DNA of 64,000 nt from Eonycteris spelaea (taxonomy: Eukaryota; Chordata; Mammalia; Chiroptera; Pteropodidae), in NCBI GenBank assembly GCA_003508835.1, contig PUFA01000116.1:4030001-4094000 (forward strand). Reading direction: 5' to 3'. The translations under genes were made by a program, and so were the position numbers. Below, piece by piece: positions 11,505 through 21,779 of this stretch. The notes under the pieces were generated by a model. It saw nothing but the letters and a program-made list of their open reading frames with translations. It ran no database searches and was not told where the DNA came from. Positions within the stretch are counted from its first letter, which is position 1. Every line of letters starts with the position of its first letter.

Positions 11505-11521
11505 TAAAAGTGGATGATTCC
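11505..11521. repeat. Right target-site duplication of the 5S-derived element
   Basis: The copy at 11505-11517 is identical to 11259-11271. It directly follows an A-rich tail, as expected for L1-mobilised insertions. Confidence 0.85.
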
Positions 11522-11569
11522 AACATTGTTCCCATTTGGGCATGACATAGAACACGAGTGAAGGGAAGT

Positions 11570-12650
11570 TTTTCAGGGGTTAACCTTTGAGGAGTGAAAT
11601 GGCACTTCTACTTTTACTGGAAGAAGAAGTAGAGAAATATTACGTTCACAGTGACTTTTGAGCAGTGGCTTGTGATTTGGCTGAGTGGTCATGGACTTGA
11701 GAGGAAAAACATTGGAGAACTAGTAGCAAAGAGTCTTGGGGCCCACCTCTTGTAATGACTGCAAAGTGTGAGGATATTTGTGTTCTGTGGAATGATTACC
11801 AAATGACAACCACAGCAGATAAGGCTCTCGGAAATCACGTGGACAAGACGACTCTTTGCCCAGCCATCCCACTCATTGCCTAAAAGGGCTGATGAAGCAA
11901 GTGGCCACTGAGGCAGGCGTGGAGATTATTCATGAGCTCAACAGCATGGGCTTCAACTCACTGTGGATGATATGACTGTAACTACTGGTGAGCACTCAAC
12001 ACGGCAACGACTGAAAGTGACACTGAGCCACCAATATGGTAATATTTCCCAAGCAAACAAGCCAGCCACCTGGTGACAGTTTGATTATATTCAATCACTT
12101 CTATCACAGAAGGGGAAGCAATTTGTTCTTTTTGGAATAGACACTTATTCTGGAGATGGATTTGCCTTCACTGCCAATGATAGTCCTGCCAAAAACACCA
12201 TTCATTTTGGAGATTGCTCTACTCGCTGTTAGGAATTTTCCCACGGTATTGCTTCTGAACAAGAAAAAAAGTTTTTCGAGCAAATGAAGTGTAAACAGCT
12301 GGCTTATGCCCATGGAAATTCCATGGTTCCTACCTATAACCCTACTCCCTGCCTGATAACCTGGTGGAATGCGCTTCTGCAGACTCGGATAAAACAGTTT
12401 GCAGGTATCTCAGCTGATATCCTGTATTGACTTCAGGACTCACTCCTCGTATTGTGAAAGCCGATGAAATACAACTTTGGCCTCTGATGGTTTAAAGGTC
12501 TTTGTTCCCTGGGGAGAAATTAGGGGACAATGCCAAGGGGAAATGACACTGTATTTCTTGCAGTCCTTTTTCCTTAATGGTAAAGTTTGCCAATGAGAGG
12601 AAATTGCATGAGATCCTGAAGGCACGAAAGGAGCAGAATCTATGATCCTG
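11570..12650 (+). pseudogene. Endogenous retrovirus pol relic (RNase H end, integrase, tail), ERV-L type
   Basis: Translated in pieces, the plus strand gives the end of a retroviral RNase H domain (about 11640-11750), the linker and zinc region (about 11800-12050), the integrase core (about 12070-12400) and a C-terminal tail (about 12440-12640) that I relate to the dUTPase-like end of ERV-L pol. The first two catalytic positions stay in one frame 58 codons apart. The first acidic residue survives (12083-12085), the second is changed from D to E (12257-12259), and the third position reads threonine (12359-12361). Stops interrupt the core (for example 12074-12076 and the tag near 12229). It cannot make an active enzyme. 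I identified no flanking LTRs. ERV-L is my best class; ERV1 is the alternative. Confidence 0.75.
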
Positions 12651-14865
12651 TGAGAGTATTTGTATCCACATTAGGAGTAGTTATTCACTGTGAGTTCTTA
12701 AATTCCTCAGTTTACTAATTTTGCTTTGAATCCAGCATCCAATATACTGTGACATTTTATTTGACCACATTCGGATATTTCCCATTTTTAAAGTTTATTC
12801 ATTTGTTTCACTAATTTTGATTGTTATGCAAAGTTATGAGACCCACATACCAGCATTCTAGTTCCTTGTTCGCAGGGACCTTATTGGCTATTTCTACAAA
12901 AAGTAGTATTACCAATATATAAAATAATCTGTCAAAATATAAAATCATCTTCTTTCATTGAAAACTGCCCATTTTCTATGTCTTCAGCAGCACCCATAAT
13001 CTGTTAAAATCTTAAATAGTATAAGAGGCCTAGTTCAAATTCTACTTCTTCCATGAAAATTTTGCCTACCAAGGTTTTTTTGTTTTTTTGTTTTTTTTTG
13101 TTTTTTGTTTTTGTTTTTGTTTTTTATCTATAGTATGCCAGACTGTAGCCCATATTATACAGTACAGTGGTACATTTTTCCCAAAACATCTGGAGTACAG
13201 ACTACACCATCGGGAGGGCAGCTGAATTAGACGTCACCTGTGAGATTTGATAGAAAGAACGGGGTCTAGTATTTCTTTTTGAAAACTTCTTAAATTTTAT
13301 CCTATTTTCCACATTGACAAATTATGGGGGAAAAAATGACAAAGATTGACTAGCAGGAAAATGATTTCTAGGTAGACCCTCTGTTTGTTTACCCTCTTTG
13401 GAGAGACAGCAAAGACTGTGTGTGACTCAGCATCGGGAAAATTCAGCTCCTGCGTACAGACTCAGCTCACAAAATATAGGATGTTGAGAGGTTCAGAGCC
13501 CTGGCACTGCTCGGTCAGCTTCCCATCCTATCAGACTCGGAGGCATCAGTCTGAATCAAGGGAGGGATTTTCTCCAAATTAGAAGGCATATGCAGTAGTA
13601 TCCACCAGAGGCCAGAGGATGCTTCTGCTGTGTAGCATCTGGAGCCTTGCCTCAGGCACTAGCAAAAACTACAGAGACAGAGTGAAGTAAAAGCCCCCTG
13701 ATGTCACCTATTTCTTGATTTTTCCTCAGGCTAATTGTCAACACTTATCTATTTTTAAGTAGTATGATCGAAAGATTTAGCTTCAGGATTCCAGCATTGC
13801 TTTATAGTTCTTTGTAGAGGTCGAAATCTAAGCGGAGAATATTAGGTAAACCAGTCCATCCTTGAGAAGTGATATTCCATATGCATTAGTTTCTGATATA
13901 TAGTTTTTGAAATGAAACGAAGTTCAGCCCAGGAACAGCCGGAAAGCAATGGAAATAAATAGCAGACCGTGGTTAGCACAGAACACAGAGTTTGGCCGAT
14001 CCCTTTTTCTGGGCTCAGCAACACATATTTGCTGATTTCTTCAAACACCTTTCAGGCCTAGAAAATATGTATTAGCCTAGACATTGCAAAGCAACCCAAA
14101 TTGCTGTCATGGTGATCACTTCACTGAGAAGAAAGGTGTTGTTTTGATTATTAATGGGTCTCACAGTATCCCCACAAGACAGGCTTGTGAGGTGCATCAA
14201 CCTCAAAGGAAGACGATAACCAGCCCCCATCTCAACTTGCCCCTTCACTAAACTTGCCATTTCCTGGGGAATAACCTTACATATTGTGATATGACAAATG
14301 AACAAAAATCCAGTGAAAAAAGGCTTGGACCAAGAGAGTGCCTCTGGCAACAAGTTTTGGGTCGAGAAATTGAAAAGGAAAAATAAATAAGCCAACCGCT
14401 GGTTGTAACAGGTGAACTGGATTTTGTTGCAAGTTTCAGTTCTGTCACAGAGGAGACCACACTGAAAGTCATTTCGTAAAGTTCACTTTTTAAAATGCTA
14501 CCCACTCAGGCATAAATGTAAACCAGAAAAAATGGAGAACTGATTTAGCACACTGGGATCCAGAGCCTGAGGAAGGTCAGGGTATATGTAACAAATGTCA
14601 CTTCATTTTGAAAAGAAATCATTTCTGATGTAAGTAGATATTCATTGCGTTGCTTGGAATTTATAAAATGAGAAAAAATATTGAGGTACCTCGCTGCTCT
14701 TTCTAATGCCCTATCCAATCACATTTCCTATTTATCTACTACAAAAGTCTTAAAGCATCATTTTATGCAACGCAGCAAAGTATGAGTCAAATTACCGCAT
14801 ACTGGGCAATCACTGTGATACTGGATGCATCTATAATTGTTTTGTCTTCCTGGTGAATTCACTCT
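12651..14865. other. Unassigned DNA with a T/G-rich tract
   Basis: A low-complexity (T)nG tract spans 13075-13126. The stretches 13380-13620 and 13830-14520 have a more even base composition and short open frames on both strands (longest 107 codons, 14072-14395 minus) without a recognisable domain. I could not assign any of it to a repeat family. Confidence 0.45.
13075..13126. repeat. T-rich low-complexity tract
   Basis: Runs of T of varying length are separated by single G residues. Confidence 0.95.
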
Positions 14866-14869
14866 TTTA

Positions 14870-16293
14870 CCATTTACAATACCATCAAAAATAATAAAAT
14901 ACTTAGGCATGAACTTTACTAAGCAGGCAAAAGACACTGAAAACTACTAAATATTAATGGAAGAGATTAAAGAAGACAAAACAAATGGAATGGCATCCTG
15001 TGTTCATGATTGAAAGACAATATATTGTTAAAATGTCCATACTACCAAAATCTATCTGCAAATTCAAGGAAATTTTCTCAAAATTCTAATGGTATTTTTA
15101 TAGAAATCAAAAAAAGTCTAAAAATCATATTGGACCATAAAAGACCACAGATAGACAAATCGATCTCAGAAAGGGAAACAAAGCTAGAGGTATCACACTT
15201 ACTCATTAAAAAATATAAAGACACAGTAATTGAAACCGTATGATACCAGTATAAAAACAGACAGATAGACCAATGGTACAGAATGCAGAACCTAGAAATA
15301 AATCCACACACATATGGTCTAATGATCTTTGCAAAGAGTGCCAACAATCCACAATTAGGAAAGGATAGTTTTTTCGAAAATGATGTTGAGGAATCTGGAT
15401 ATCTATATGCAAAATAGTGAAATTAGACTCTTATTCTACATCCTACACAAAATCAAATCAAAATGGAGTCAAGATTTCAGTGTAAGAGTGAACTTGTAAA
15501 ACTCCTAGAAGAAAATGTCGGGGAAAGCTTCATGGCATTGGTCTACGGAATGATTTCGTGGATATGACACCAAAAGCTTAGTCGACAGGAGCGAGAATAG
15601 ACAAGAGGAATTGCACTGAACTAAAAAAGCTTCTGCACAGCAAAGGAAACAATTGACAGAGTGACATGGCAACCTTGAGGAATGGGAGAAAATGTCTGCA
15701 TACCCCCCAAAAAAAGTATAAATAACAAAAAAAACCCACAAACAACCTGATTTAAAATGGGCTAAAGATTGAATAGATATACAAATGACCATCAAATAAA
15801 GGACATTATTTCATTGTCTCTAATCATCAGGAAAATACCATTCAAAATCATGATGAGCTGTCACCTCACACCTGTCAGGATGGCTAGTATCAAAGAAATC
15901 AGAAGACAGCAAGTGTTGAGGAGGAATCGGCGAATGCTTAGGCATGAAGTATGGAGAAACTGGAACCCTTGGACTCTGCTCGTGGGAATGCAAAATTGTG
16001 TAGCTTCTGTGGGAACAGAAAACTAAAAATAGAACTGCTCTATGATCCACCAGCCCCCTTCTGGGTTTTTAGGCAGAAGAATTGAAAGCAGGACTTTGAA
16101 GGGAGAGTAGCAGTCCAGGCTCATTGCAGCTGTATTCGCGACAGCCAGACATGGAAGCAGCCTACGTGTGCATCAGGTGATGGGCGGATTAAGAAAATGC
16201 TATACACCTACAATGGAATAGCATTCAGCTTTAAAGAGGCTGCAGGATGTGATAATATGAATGAAGCTGGAGGACATTATGCTAAGTGAAACA
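14870..16293 (+). mobile_element. L1 LINE: ORF2 3' half, left part
   Basis: This is a sense-oriented L1 ORF2 C-terminal region, the longest L1 piece in the window. Landmarks are ccatttacaataccatcaaa (14871), gcatcctgtgttcatgattg (14993), agaccaatggtacagaatgc (15267), caacctgatttaaaatgggc (15743), agctgtcacctcacacctgt (15858), tggaagcagcctacgtgtgc (16152) and ggaggacattatgctaagtg (16270). Short open stretches remain (15010-15243, 15769-16026) but frameshifts and stops are frequent. The copy is interrupted at 16294 by a foreign segment and resumes at 16478. Confidence 0.92.
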
Positions 16294-16477
16294 GCAGGTC
16301 CTCCAATAACACCCTTTCATTCAACATCGTTTTGTTAACAGTGATGAGATCCTCCCATAGGAACTTAACTCTTGTTTATATCAATTAGCCTGCGGTACGA
16401 TTGGTTTTGCTATGTGTCTTTGTGCTTACAGTCACAGAACCTATCCATAGCATCAAGTGTAGACTTACTCTGTAATC
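16294..16477. mobile_element. 184-bp insert inside L1, flanked by a short direct repeat
   Basis: L1 sequence breaks at about 16294 and resumes in register at about 16478. The insert is flanked by caggtc on both sides (left copy near 16293-16298, right near 16478-16483), which looks like a 6-bp target duplication. It has no poly-A tail and no obvious terminal inverted repeat. Internal text includes gtttatatcaattagcctgc and ggttttgctatgtgtctttg. It looks like a repeat I have seen before in mammals, but I cannot name it. A short LTR-related or DNA-transposon fragment are the options. Confidence 0.6.
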
Positions 16478-16745
16478 AGGTCACAAGAGGATACATACTG
16501 CATAATTTCACTTAGATGAGGTATGTAAAAGAGTCAGGTTCGTGGAATCACAGAGTGGGGTGGTGGTTGCCAAGGGCTGTGTGAAGGAGGAAATGGGAAG
16601 TTGCTAATTAACATGAAAAAAGTTTCAGTTCAGCAAGATGAATAAGTTCTAGAGATCTGCCTTACAACACTGTCTAAAGTTAATATTGTACACTTGAATA
16701 TCTGCTGAGAAGTTAGCTCTCATGCTGTATTTTTACAATAACAAA
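16478..16745 (+). mobile_element. L1 LINE: 3' UTR, right part
   Basis: This continues the L1 broken at 16293. Landmarks are acatactgcataatttcactt, gtggtggttgccaagggctg, gcaagatgaataagttctag and attgtacacttgaatatctg. It ends in an A-rich stretch near 16740-16765. Confidence 0.9.
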
Positions 16746-16765
16746 GTAAAAGTGAAAACAGAAAA

Positions 16766-17810
16766 CACACCCATAAAAGTGCATCCCTAAGTCCCTGGCT
16801 GACTTGATGGGGTCATCGTGACAGGTCTGACATTAAGCCCTCCTCACAGTCTGCTTCTTTAATGATCTTCAAATGAATTCATCTTATATTTTGTTCATCT
16901 CTTCTATTTGCCCTCAAAGGGGAGAGGAGTAGCTGGTGTCATGTACCAATATTCTGCCATCATCAAAATGGTACATTTAGTTTTTGAAAATTGTGAATTG
17001 TGGTTGTCAGGAAAAACTCTTGTTTTCTCATAAATTTGCTTTTAGAATCCCTTTCCCCTTATTGCCATATCGATACCACCATAAAAAATAAAATAAGATC
17101 TGTGGCAAACCACAGTCCTCATAGTTTGAACCATCCTCTTTGTACAAAGATTATTTCCCAGTGGAAATAATCCTTTAATTACTATGACAGGAAGCAGCCA
17201 CCAGCTTTTTTATTATGGTCAATTATTTCCTAGCTTCATCTCTTCTGTGAGGGAACATTTCAAGACCTTTCTATCCAGAGAAATATGGATTTTTTAAGTT
17301 CCAAAGGTCCATAAGTTACCTAATATCTTTCTTCACACATATTGACATTTAAAAATTCTATTTACCAATTATGGCACATCTCATAATTAAATACTAGGGC
17401 AGCTCCAACCGCTGAAATCATCAGGCTTCAGAAAAAGGTCATATTAGGATGATAATTACATCTGGTTCTCAGACAAAAGGCATTTGTTCCATGCCACCTC
17501 CATATTCCTCTGTTTTTCATTTTCCCTAGAAGGCGTAGGGAACAATGCTGGTTGAAAAAAATAAAGTTTTATCTCTTTTAAAAACCCTTAGAATGAATGC
17601 CATTTTCTCTAATTACTAAAGGAGCATTTTTGTGATGCCTCTGAAAAATAGGCAGAAGTGAAAAGATCAATCAACTACATGGAGATTTTAATTTCCTTTC
17701 TGATTTTCAGCTGCCACCAGAAGTTTGATGGCCACTTTCTTAGCTTCTGACTACTTGGACACAAAGCCAGTGCCACATACTTTTGGTTTTTCTTAGATGT
17801 CACTCACTTG
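16766..17810. other. Unassigned DNA with one hairpin
   Basis: I recognise no repeat or gene. GATTATTTCC (17149-17158) and GGAAATAATC (17163-17172) form a perfect 10-bp stem with a 4-nt loop. Flanking bases (AAA with TTT, and ATAGT near 17121 with ACTAT near 17180) could extend it. Confidence 0.5.
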
Positions 17811-17814
17811 GGGG

Positions 17815-18260
17815 ATATATAATTTGTTTTCTATTGCTGTGTAATAACTACACTAAAACTGAGTGCCTCAGCACAAAACTGTTCTACTTTTTTGCATGTG
17901 GTGGTCTCTCTGCCTGCTGATTTTACCTCATTTCACTCATGGAGTTGTGGTCATCTATCTTATCCACTGGAGCTATGTAGTCTGTGATGGCCCCTTTCAC
18001 ACGCGTGGCAGTGGATGTTGGCTATTGTCTGAATTCCATTGTGGCAATGTTTAGTCATGATAATGGTGCAAGTCGCAAACCTCTTAAAACCTAGGCTTCA
18101 AATTGCACAATTTTACCTCATTCAGTTCATCAAAAGAGAGTCATCAAGACAGTCGAGGTTCAAGTCATGGGGAAACTGGTCTCCCCTCTTGGAGGGAAGA
18201 GCTGTAAAGAATTTGTGGCCATTTGTAACCTACCAATGTCCCATTTGCATTAGGCGATTC
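17815..18260 (-). mobile_element. MLT1-class (ERVL-MaLR) LTR
   Basis: On the plus strand it begins with the reversed 3' end of a MaLR LTR (tgctgtgtaataactacact at 17837, then tgagtgcctcagcacaaaac) and shows the reversed 5' half (cttaaaacctaggcttcaaa at 18086, gaggttcaagtcatggggaa at 18156, gtaaagaatttgtggccat at 18205). It is a solo LTR relic with no internal region next to it. Confidence 0.65.
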
Positions 18261-19100
18261 CATCCTCAGACCTCAGTTCCTGGTATTCGCCGAGATATGA
18301 ATTTGAAGTTCTGGATATGTCTGAAACGAATTCTCCCTTAGGTCCTCTCAGTCTGTTTTGTAACAACTTTATTTTTTTATCTCACTGCATTTCTCTTCAA
18401 CGTTTTCTTCCATTTTAATAATTCCTAAAATTAACAATATTAATTTTTCTCCTAGCAAATATTCTTAAAATCATGTTTAATTTATGCTTAATTTCATTTA
18501 TACATCATTTTCTACATCTAATGTGGTAAAATCTATTTATTTTTTTGGCATTTACTCCTGATTCTCGCTGCTATTTTAATGCCCTCACCTGGCCATCAAG
18601 GCCATATGCAGATTAACACAAGATCCTGATATCGGGCTTACCTTTCACTATTTTCTCTCCATTTTACCCATATTATTTGATTATACATCTTAATTAACTG
18701 CTGCTGTAATCATCCCTCTCTCCTGATCAGAATCCTTGAGTAGTTCTCATTTATACAGCCAGATATTCTGAGGATTTCCAGATTTTTAAGGGTGTTTTTA
18801 AAAAGGTTTGATTCTACCTATTCAATTTTACTATTAAATCAATATGTATCTTCATTTCCAGGTTTTCTAACTTCACATGTTTCATATATGGTATGGAATA
18901 TTCATCTCTGAATCTATATATTTGCTAATCTTTTAATCCCAAATGTGAAATGATTTTCTTTCATTCATTTCCATGTATGAATATAGTGTCAATGCCCAGT
19001 TTAATCAGAGTGTGCTCCCATAAGCTTACCCTGACCACTCGAACTGAAACAGATATCAACCTTCCTTCAAATACCAGTTTATTTATACTTACAGGAATAC
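18261..19100. other. AT-rich unassigned DNA
   Basis: No repeat consensus, RNA gene or coding region that I can support. A 68-codon open frame (18950-19156) has no domain signature. Confidence 0.45.
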
Positions 19101-19104
19101 AGTT

Positions 19105-19560
19105 TATACTTTCATGTTGTCTTTTCATTCTCCAGTATTTACTGAGTTATTACTGAAAGACATATCTAGGATACAACGGCAGGCACGAACACAAAAATAG
19201 TGACAATGCCCTTCTGTATCTAATAGATTAATGAATGGGAATATATTAATACCACAATCACATAAATATATAATCTGGATAGAGAGCTATTAAAAAACAC
19301 CGTAACAGGAGCTGATGTCTTTGAGTTAGGGAGCATTTCCTGAGGGAAAGTCAGTTAAATAAGGGTTTTGGTCTTCTTTCTAGAAGAAAGGGGAAAACCC
19401 TGGATGATTTAAGCAGAGAAATAATGCGGTTAGACTTGTATTTTTAAAGGTGGCTGGAGCCGTGGTTTAGGGAGCTGATGAGAGGATGCCTGGGTGGAAA
19501 GGGGGGTCCTTACAGAGCAGCGTTGTGATAACCCTGAAACACAGGCGAACGTTTTCCTTG
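19105..19560 (-). mobile_element. L2 LINE 3' end
   Basis: Reversed L2 3' region. It starts with the tail-end words (tttactgagttattactgaa near 19137) and passes through gaaaaccctggatgatttaa and gcagagaaataatgcggtta (19394-19432) and tttttaaaggtggctggagc (19442). The order of words fits L2, with strong divergence. Confidence 0.6.
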
Positions 19561-20885
19561 TACAAGTTCATGAGTGACTTGACTTAGCTACCTACGTAAT
19601 TATGGGAGGGGATGGACCAAGGTGTTGTGGAACTCTCAGCATTTACGAGCAGGAGAGACAGTGCTGGTATTTCCTGGGGAGGGAATAAGGAAAGAGCAGG
19701 TACCAAAGGAGGAAATCTTGCAGTAACCGAGGAGAGGAAGTCCTCTCATGGCTTACCCATCATTTCCTGTTCAGCCAAGGCTTTGGCACAGCTATGAGCG
19801 GGCTTCCGTTCAGTTCATGCTGACAGGGTCTCAAGTAAGCATTCTTCACTTTCCTTCCAAACTCCCTGACAGCCTGCTGGACAATCCCATTGAGCAGTCT
19901 TGAAGTGTGGGATAGCTCACAACCCCATGGGCAACCCTTAGCCAATGTGGACTGAGATCCAAAGGAAAATACTTTCCCATTCAATTGTAGGGCAGACAGG
20001 TCTGAGAAGGTCAAAGGCAGGGTCGAGTCTCAGTTGCCCACAGCAGTGAATTCTATACTGTAGTGGCATACTTTGTTTCTTTTTTTTTTTTTCTTTTCTC
20101 GTTTTCTGTCCTCTCTCTGTTATCTCTAAATGGATTTTGTGCACAAGGTCCTCCTCCTGAACTTCGCTTCAGGGAAACCCAGGCTAAGGTGATAAGGAAG
20201 CTCTTTTTCTGAAAATGAGAAGGGTGTAGTGGTCAGGGGTTTGAGATAGTAGATTTGCAAAGGAAAAACTAAAGAAACATAATAGAAATAAATGGCAAGT
20301 TTTTTTTTTCCTTGAAATACATGTTTGTATTTTCTCCTTAATTAAGTTACGCTCCCTGAAAGAAGACTTAATAATCCCAGTCTTTTCCTAGAGCATCTGA
20401 CAAATACTAATAGATACTTGTTGATTTTCTAATAAAACCAATTCATTATGAATTGCTGTTTTTTTCATAGACTCTAAAATCCTATATATGTCAGTATTGT
20501 ATTTTCATTAAGGAAAAAAGCCTATACCAAATGATATGTGCTATTAATCCAAAAGCATGTTTTTTGTTTTTTAACATAGAATGATATATTTTGAATTTCT
20601 ACCATTTGTGGCTGTTATTATTATTACCTTTCGAAACCTGCAAAAATGTAATTGTTATAAATTCCGAGGATTGAACTGCTTTTATTTTTACTTTTTTTTC
20701 TGTCGTAAAGCAATTGATTGTGTTTAGTGGTATTATTGTAAGTCAGTGTGAGAGAAACACCAGTAAGGCATTAATCAAATGAAATACCCCTAAAAAACAC
20801 TCAGTGAATTATTTCAGTATGCCCAAATAGTGATCAGCTTTGAATGACAACGAAAGTACTCGAGCAATATTTTTTTAATATTTTT
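19561..20885. other. Unassigned DNA
   Basis: The part 19600-20050 is more GC-balanced and may continue the reversed L2, but I could not follow a consensus. A T/C-rich tract lies at 20079-20103. The rest is AT-rich with nothing recognised. Confidence 0.4.
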
Positions 20886-20889
20886 TTTA

Positions 20890-21385
20890 GTAGTTAAAAC
20901 TGAACTTAGGGACAATTTCCAGAATGGCAGCTTGAGGAACTTTATGAACTCTCTCCCCAGGGAACAACCAAAACTGGTGAAATTTACTTAAAAGGTAACT
21001 GTGTAAAGTCTGTGGATATAGTCCAAGGGTGTTTAGCAAGTGACAAATACATTTATTAAGAAAATCTACTAAATCTCTGTAAGAACAGTAAGCCTCCGCC
21101 AGGTGAGCCAACGCTCCTTCCTACCCCACCCCACCTCAAGTCTGAGTGTGGCCCCGGAAGAAGGGCACCCTCTTCCCAAAGCTCTCCATCAAGGGCTGTG
21201 TCGTCAGCCTGGGAGAGACAGGTGGCCAGCATTTTTAAACCTTCTTCCCCCAGTTCCATTTTGTAGAGGCTAAATATCAAGTGAGTGCGACGAAGAGATC
21301 CAAGGATCCCTCCACCAACCACCATACTGGCGGCACGGTAGGCCAAGCATAGCGTGGCTCTGATCGCCCCTGTCCAAATTTACTC
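20890..21385 (+). mobile_element. L1 5'-UTR-like segment
   Basis: The text ccagaatggcagcttgagga (20918), cagggaacaaccaaaactgg (20957), cgccaggtgagccaacgctc (21098), ggaagaagggcaccctcttc (21153) and aagctctccatcaagggctg (21179) resembles the GC-rich 5' end of a mammalian L1. An open frame on the other strand (21056-21346) is a by-product. The call is from memory of similar sequences, so the exact family is uncertain. Confidence 0.5.
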
Positions 21386-21504
21386 ATAATAAGGTAGACA
21401 GATATTTCCATCCAGGAGGGACAAACCAAGGAGGCCAGAGGCTCTCACTCTGAGGCCACTCTTCCGCATCACAGCTCTGGGACAGAGATGCAATACCGAT
21501 ACAA

Positions 21505-21778
21505 GGTTCAGTGTGCAGGAACCCTGAAATATCATACCAAGTGAAAGAAGCCGGTCCCATGATACCATATATTGTATGATTCTCTTTATATGAAATGTAC
21601 ACAAGTGGCGAATCTATCCAGAGAGAAAGTCAATCAATGGTTTCCTTCTAGAGTGATGAAATCGTTCTACAATTAATTGTGATGATGGTTGCCCAATTCT
21701 GTGATGATATCAAAAAACGTTGACTTTTAAATGGGTGAATTGTATCTCACGGTTTTTATATAAAAAATATAGATCACA
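21505..21778 (+). mobile_element. L1 LINE 3' UTR (L1ME-like)
   Basis: Sense-oriented landmarks are accaagtgaaagaagccggt (21536), ccatatattgtatgattctc (21566), tttatatgaaatgtacacaa (21586) and atgggtgaattgtatctcac (21731), ending in an A-rich tail near 21770. This is the characteristic 3' UTR of old L1 families. Confidence 0.75.
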
Positions 21779-21779
21779 T

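Noticed and set aside
11570..12650. Processed pseudogene of a cellular gene
   Set aside because: The order RNase H end, integrase core and tail fits a retroviral pol instead.
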